Shown here: in pieces, positions 44,232 through 46,282 of the stretch
Layout: each line of letters opens with the position of its first letter
Position numbering within the stretch: position 1 is the first letter of the stretch
Assembly (NCBI RefSeq): GCF_006265175.1
Contig: NZ_VDCQ01000073.1
Coordinates: forward strand, 1-46,282
Source: Paenibacillus hemerocallicola
GTDB taxonomy: Bacteria; Bacillota; Bacilli; Paenibacillales; NBRC-103111
Direction: 5' to 3'
DNA: 46,282 nucleotides
The notes under the pieces: generated by a model
Database searches by the model: none
Told to the model about the DNA's origin: nothing
What the model saw: the letters and a program-made list of their open reading frames with translations, nothing else
Translations under genes and position numbers: made by a program

Positions 44232-44556
44232 GCTCCATCTCCTCCGTATCGGTTTTCTGTATCGATTAGGTTTCCACATTGCAGATGAAATATGAATTCG
44301 GACCTGTCGAGTCAAATCCGCCCAGCCCGCATGTTGTACGAATAACCAAAGAAGACGTACTTCATCCATAAGATGAAATACGTCTTCTTTGGTTATAACG
44401 CCCCCCTAAAGGGGAATTGTTATTCCCTGAAAACTGGATGCGAAACGAATCGAGTGTAAAGCGGAATCGAGTTTACCCGATAAGGGTCTTTACCGGGCCC
44501 CGAGAAAGTATTCTGCCTACGCTTCGACAGCCTATGCTTCACTTTCTTGGGCGTTT
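44232..44556 (-). other. 23S rRNA 3' spacer with a 25-bp hairpin, no 5S gene
   Basis: Directly after the 23S end, GAAAGT and ACTTTC flank a small hairpin, then comes the CATCCAGTTTTCAGGGAATA sequence common in Bacillales rRNA spacers. CCCCTTTAGGGG forms a small stem at about 44402-44413. At 44342-44366 and 44372-44396 lies a 25-bp inverted repeat with a 5-base loop. Its single mismatch is a tolerated U-G pair in minus-strand RNA. No 5S or tRNA sequence was found before the RNase J gene. The long stem is a candidate terminator or RNase III site. Confidence 0.75.

Positions 44557-46282
<1,726 letters not shown>

Overview
The window looks like a Paenibacillus-type Firmicute. Protein families, Bacillus-style GGAGG ribosome binding sites with ATG, GTG and TTG starts, a GH44 glycanase and TTCCGCTATT intergenic repeats all fit. 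No species name can be read from it.

Positions 1-14620 (minus strand) hold a complete catecholate siderophore operon, transcribed besA-dhbA-dhbC-dhbE-dhbB-dhbF-mbtH-MFS exporter. The DhbF adenylation pockets read as glycine and threonine, so the product should be bacillibactin or a very close (DHB-Gly-Thr)3 trilactone. A perfect 7-1-7 Fur box sits on the promoter. Positions 14756-24557 hold the control and uptake half. It has two separate AraC-type regulators, each fused to a siderophore-binding-protein-like domain (Btr/YbbB architecture) and each with its own Fur box. It also has a Fur-controlled feuA-feuB-feuC-like ferric-siderophore importer with no ATPase gene, and a nitroreductase-family flavoprotein. 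A lone Gfo/Idh/MocA oxidoreductase, a small membrane protein, a hypothetical protein and a possible small RNA lie between them. The whole iron cycle is covered: synthesis, export, import, sensing, ester hydrolysis and perhaps reduction.

Positions 24761-33295 form a catabolic locus: a DUF1080 (3-keto-glycoside hydrolase type) protein, two Gfo/Idh/MocA oxidoreductases, two sugar-phosphate-isomerase/epimerase TIM barrels, an orphan sugar-type lipoprotein, an LLM-class flavin monooxygenase and a divergent AraC regulator. This set resembles oxidative 3-keto-sugar routes for glycoside breakdown. A terminator-like hairpin with a competing hairpin precedes the monooxygenase gene.

Positions 33406-41220 carry a secreted, multi-module GH44 glycanase divergent from a two-component system. 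The sensor there is unusual: one polypeptide with two kinase modules of different classes around a receiver domain.

Positions 41297-46282 hold Paenibacillus-type repeats, a general-stress short-chain dehydrogenase, ribonuclease J, and the 3' part of a 23S rRNA gene that runs off the right edge. No 5S gene follows the 23S; a 25-bp hairpin lies there instead. No tRNA, CRISPR array or complete mobile element was seen.
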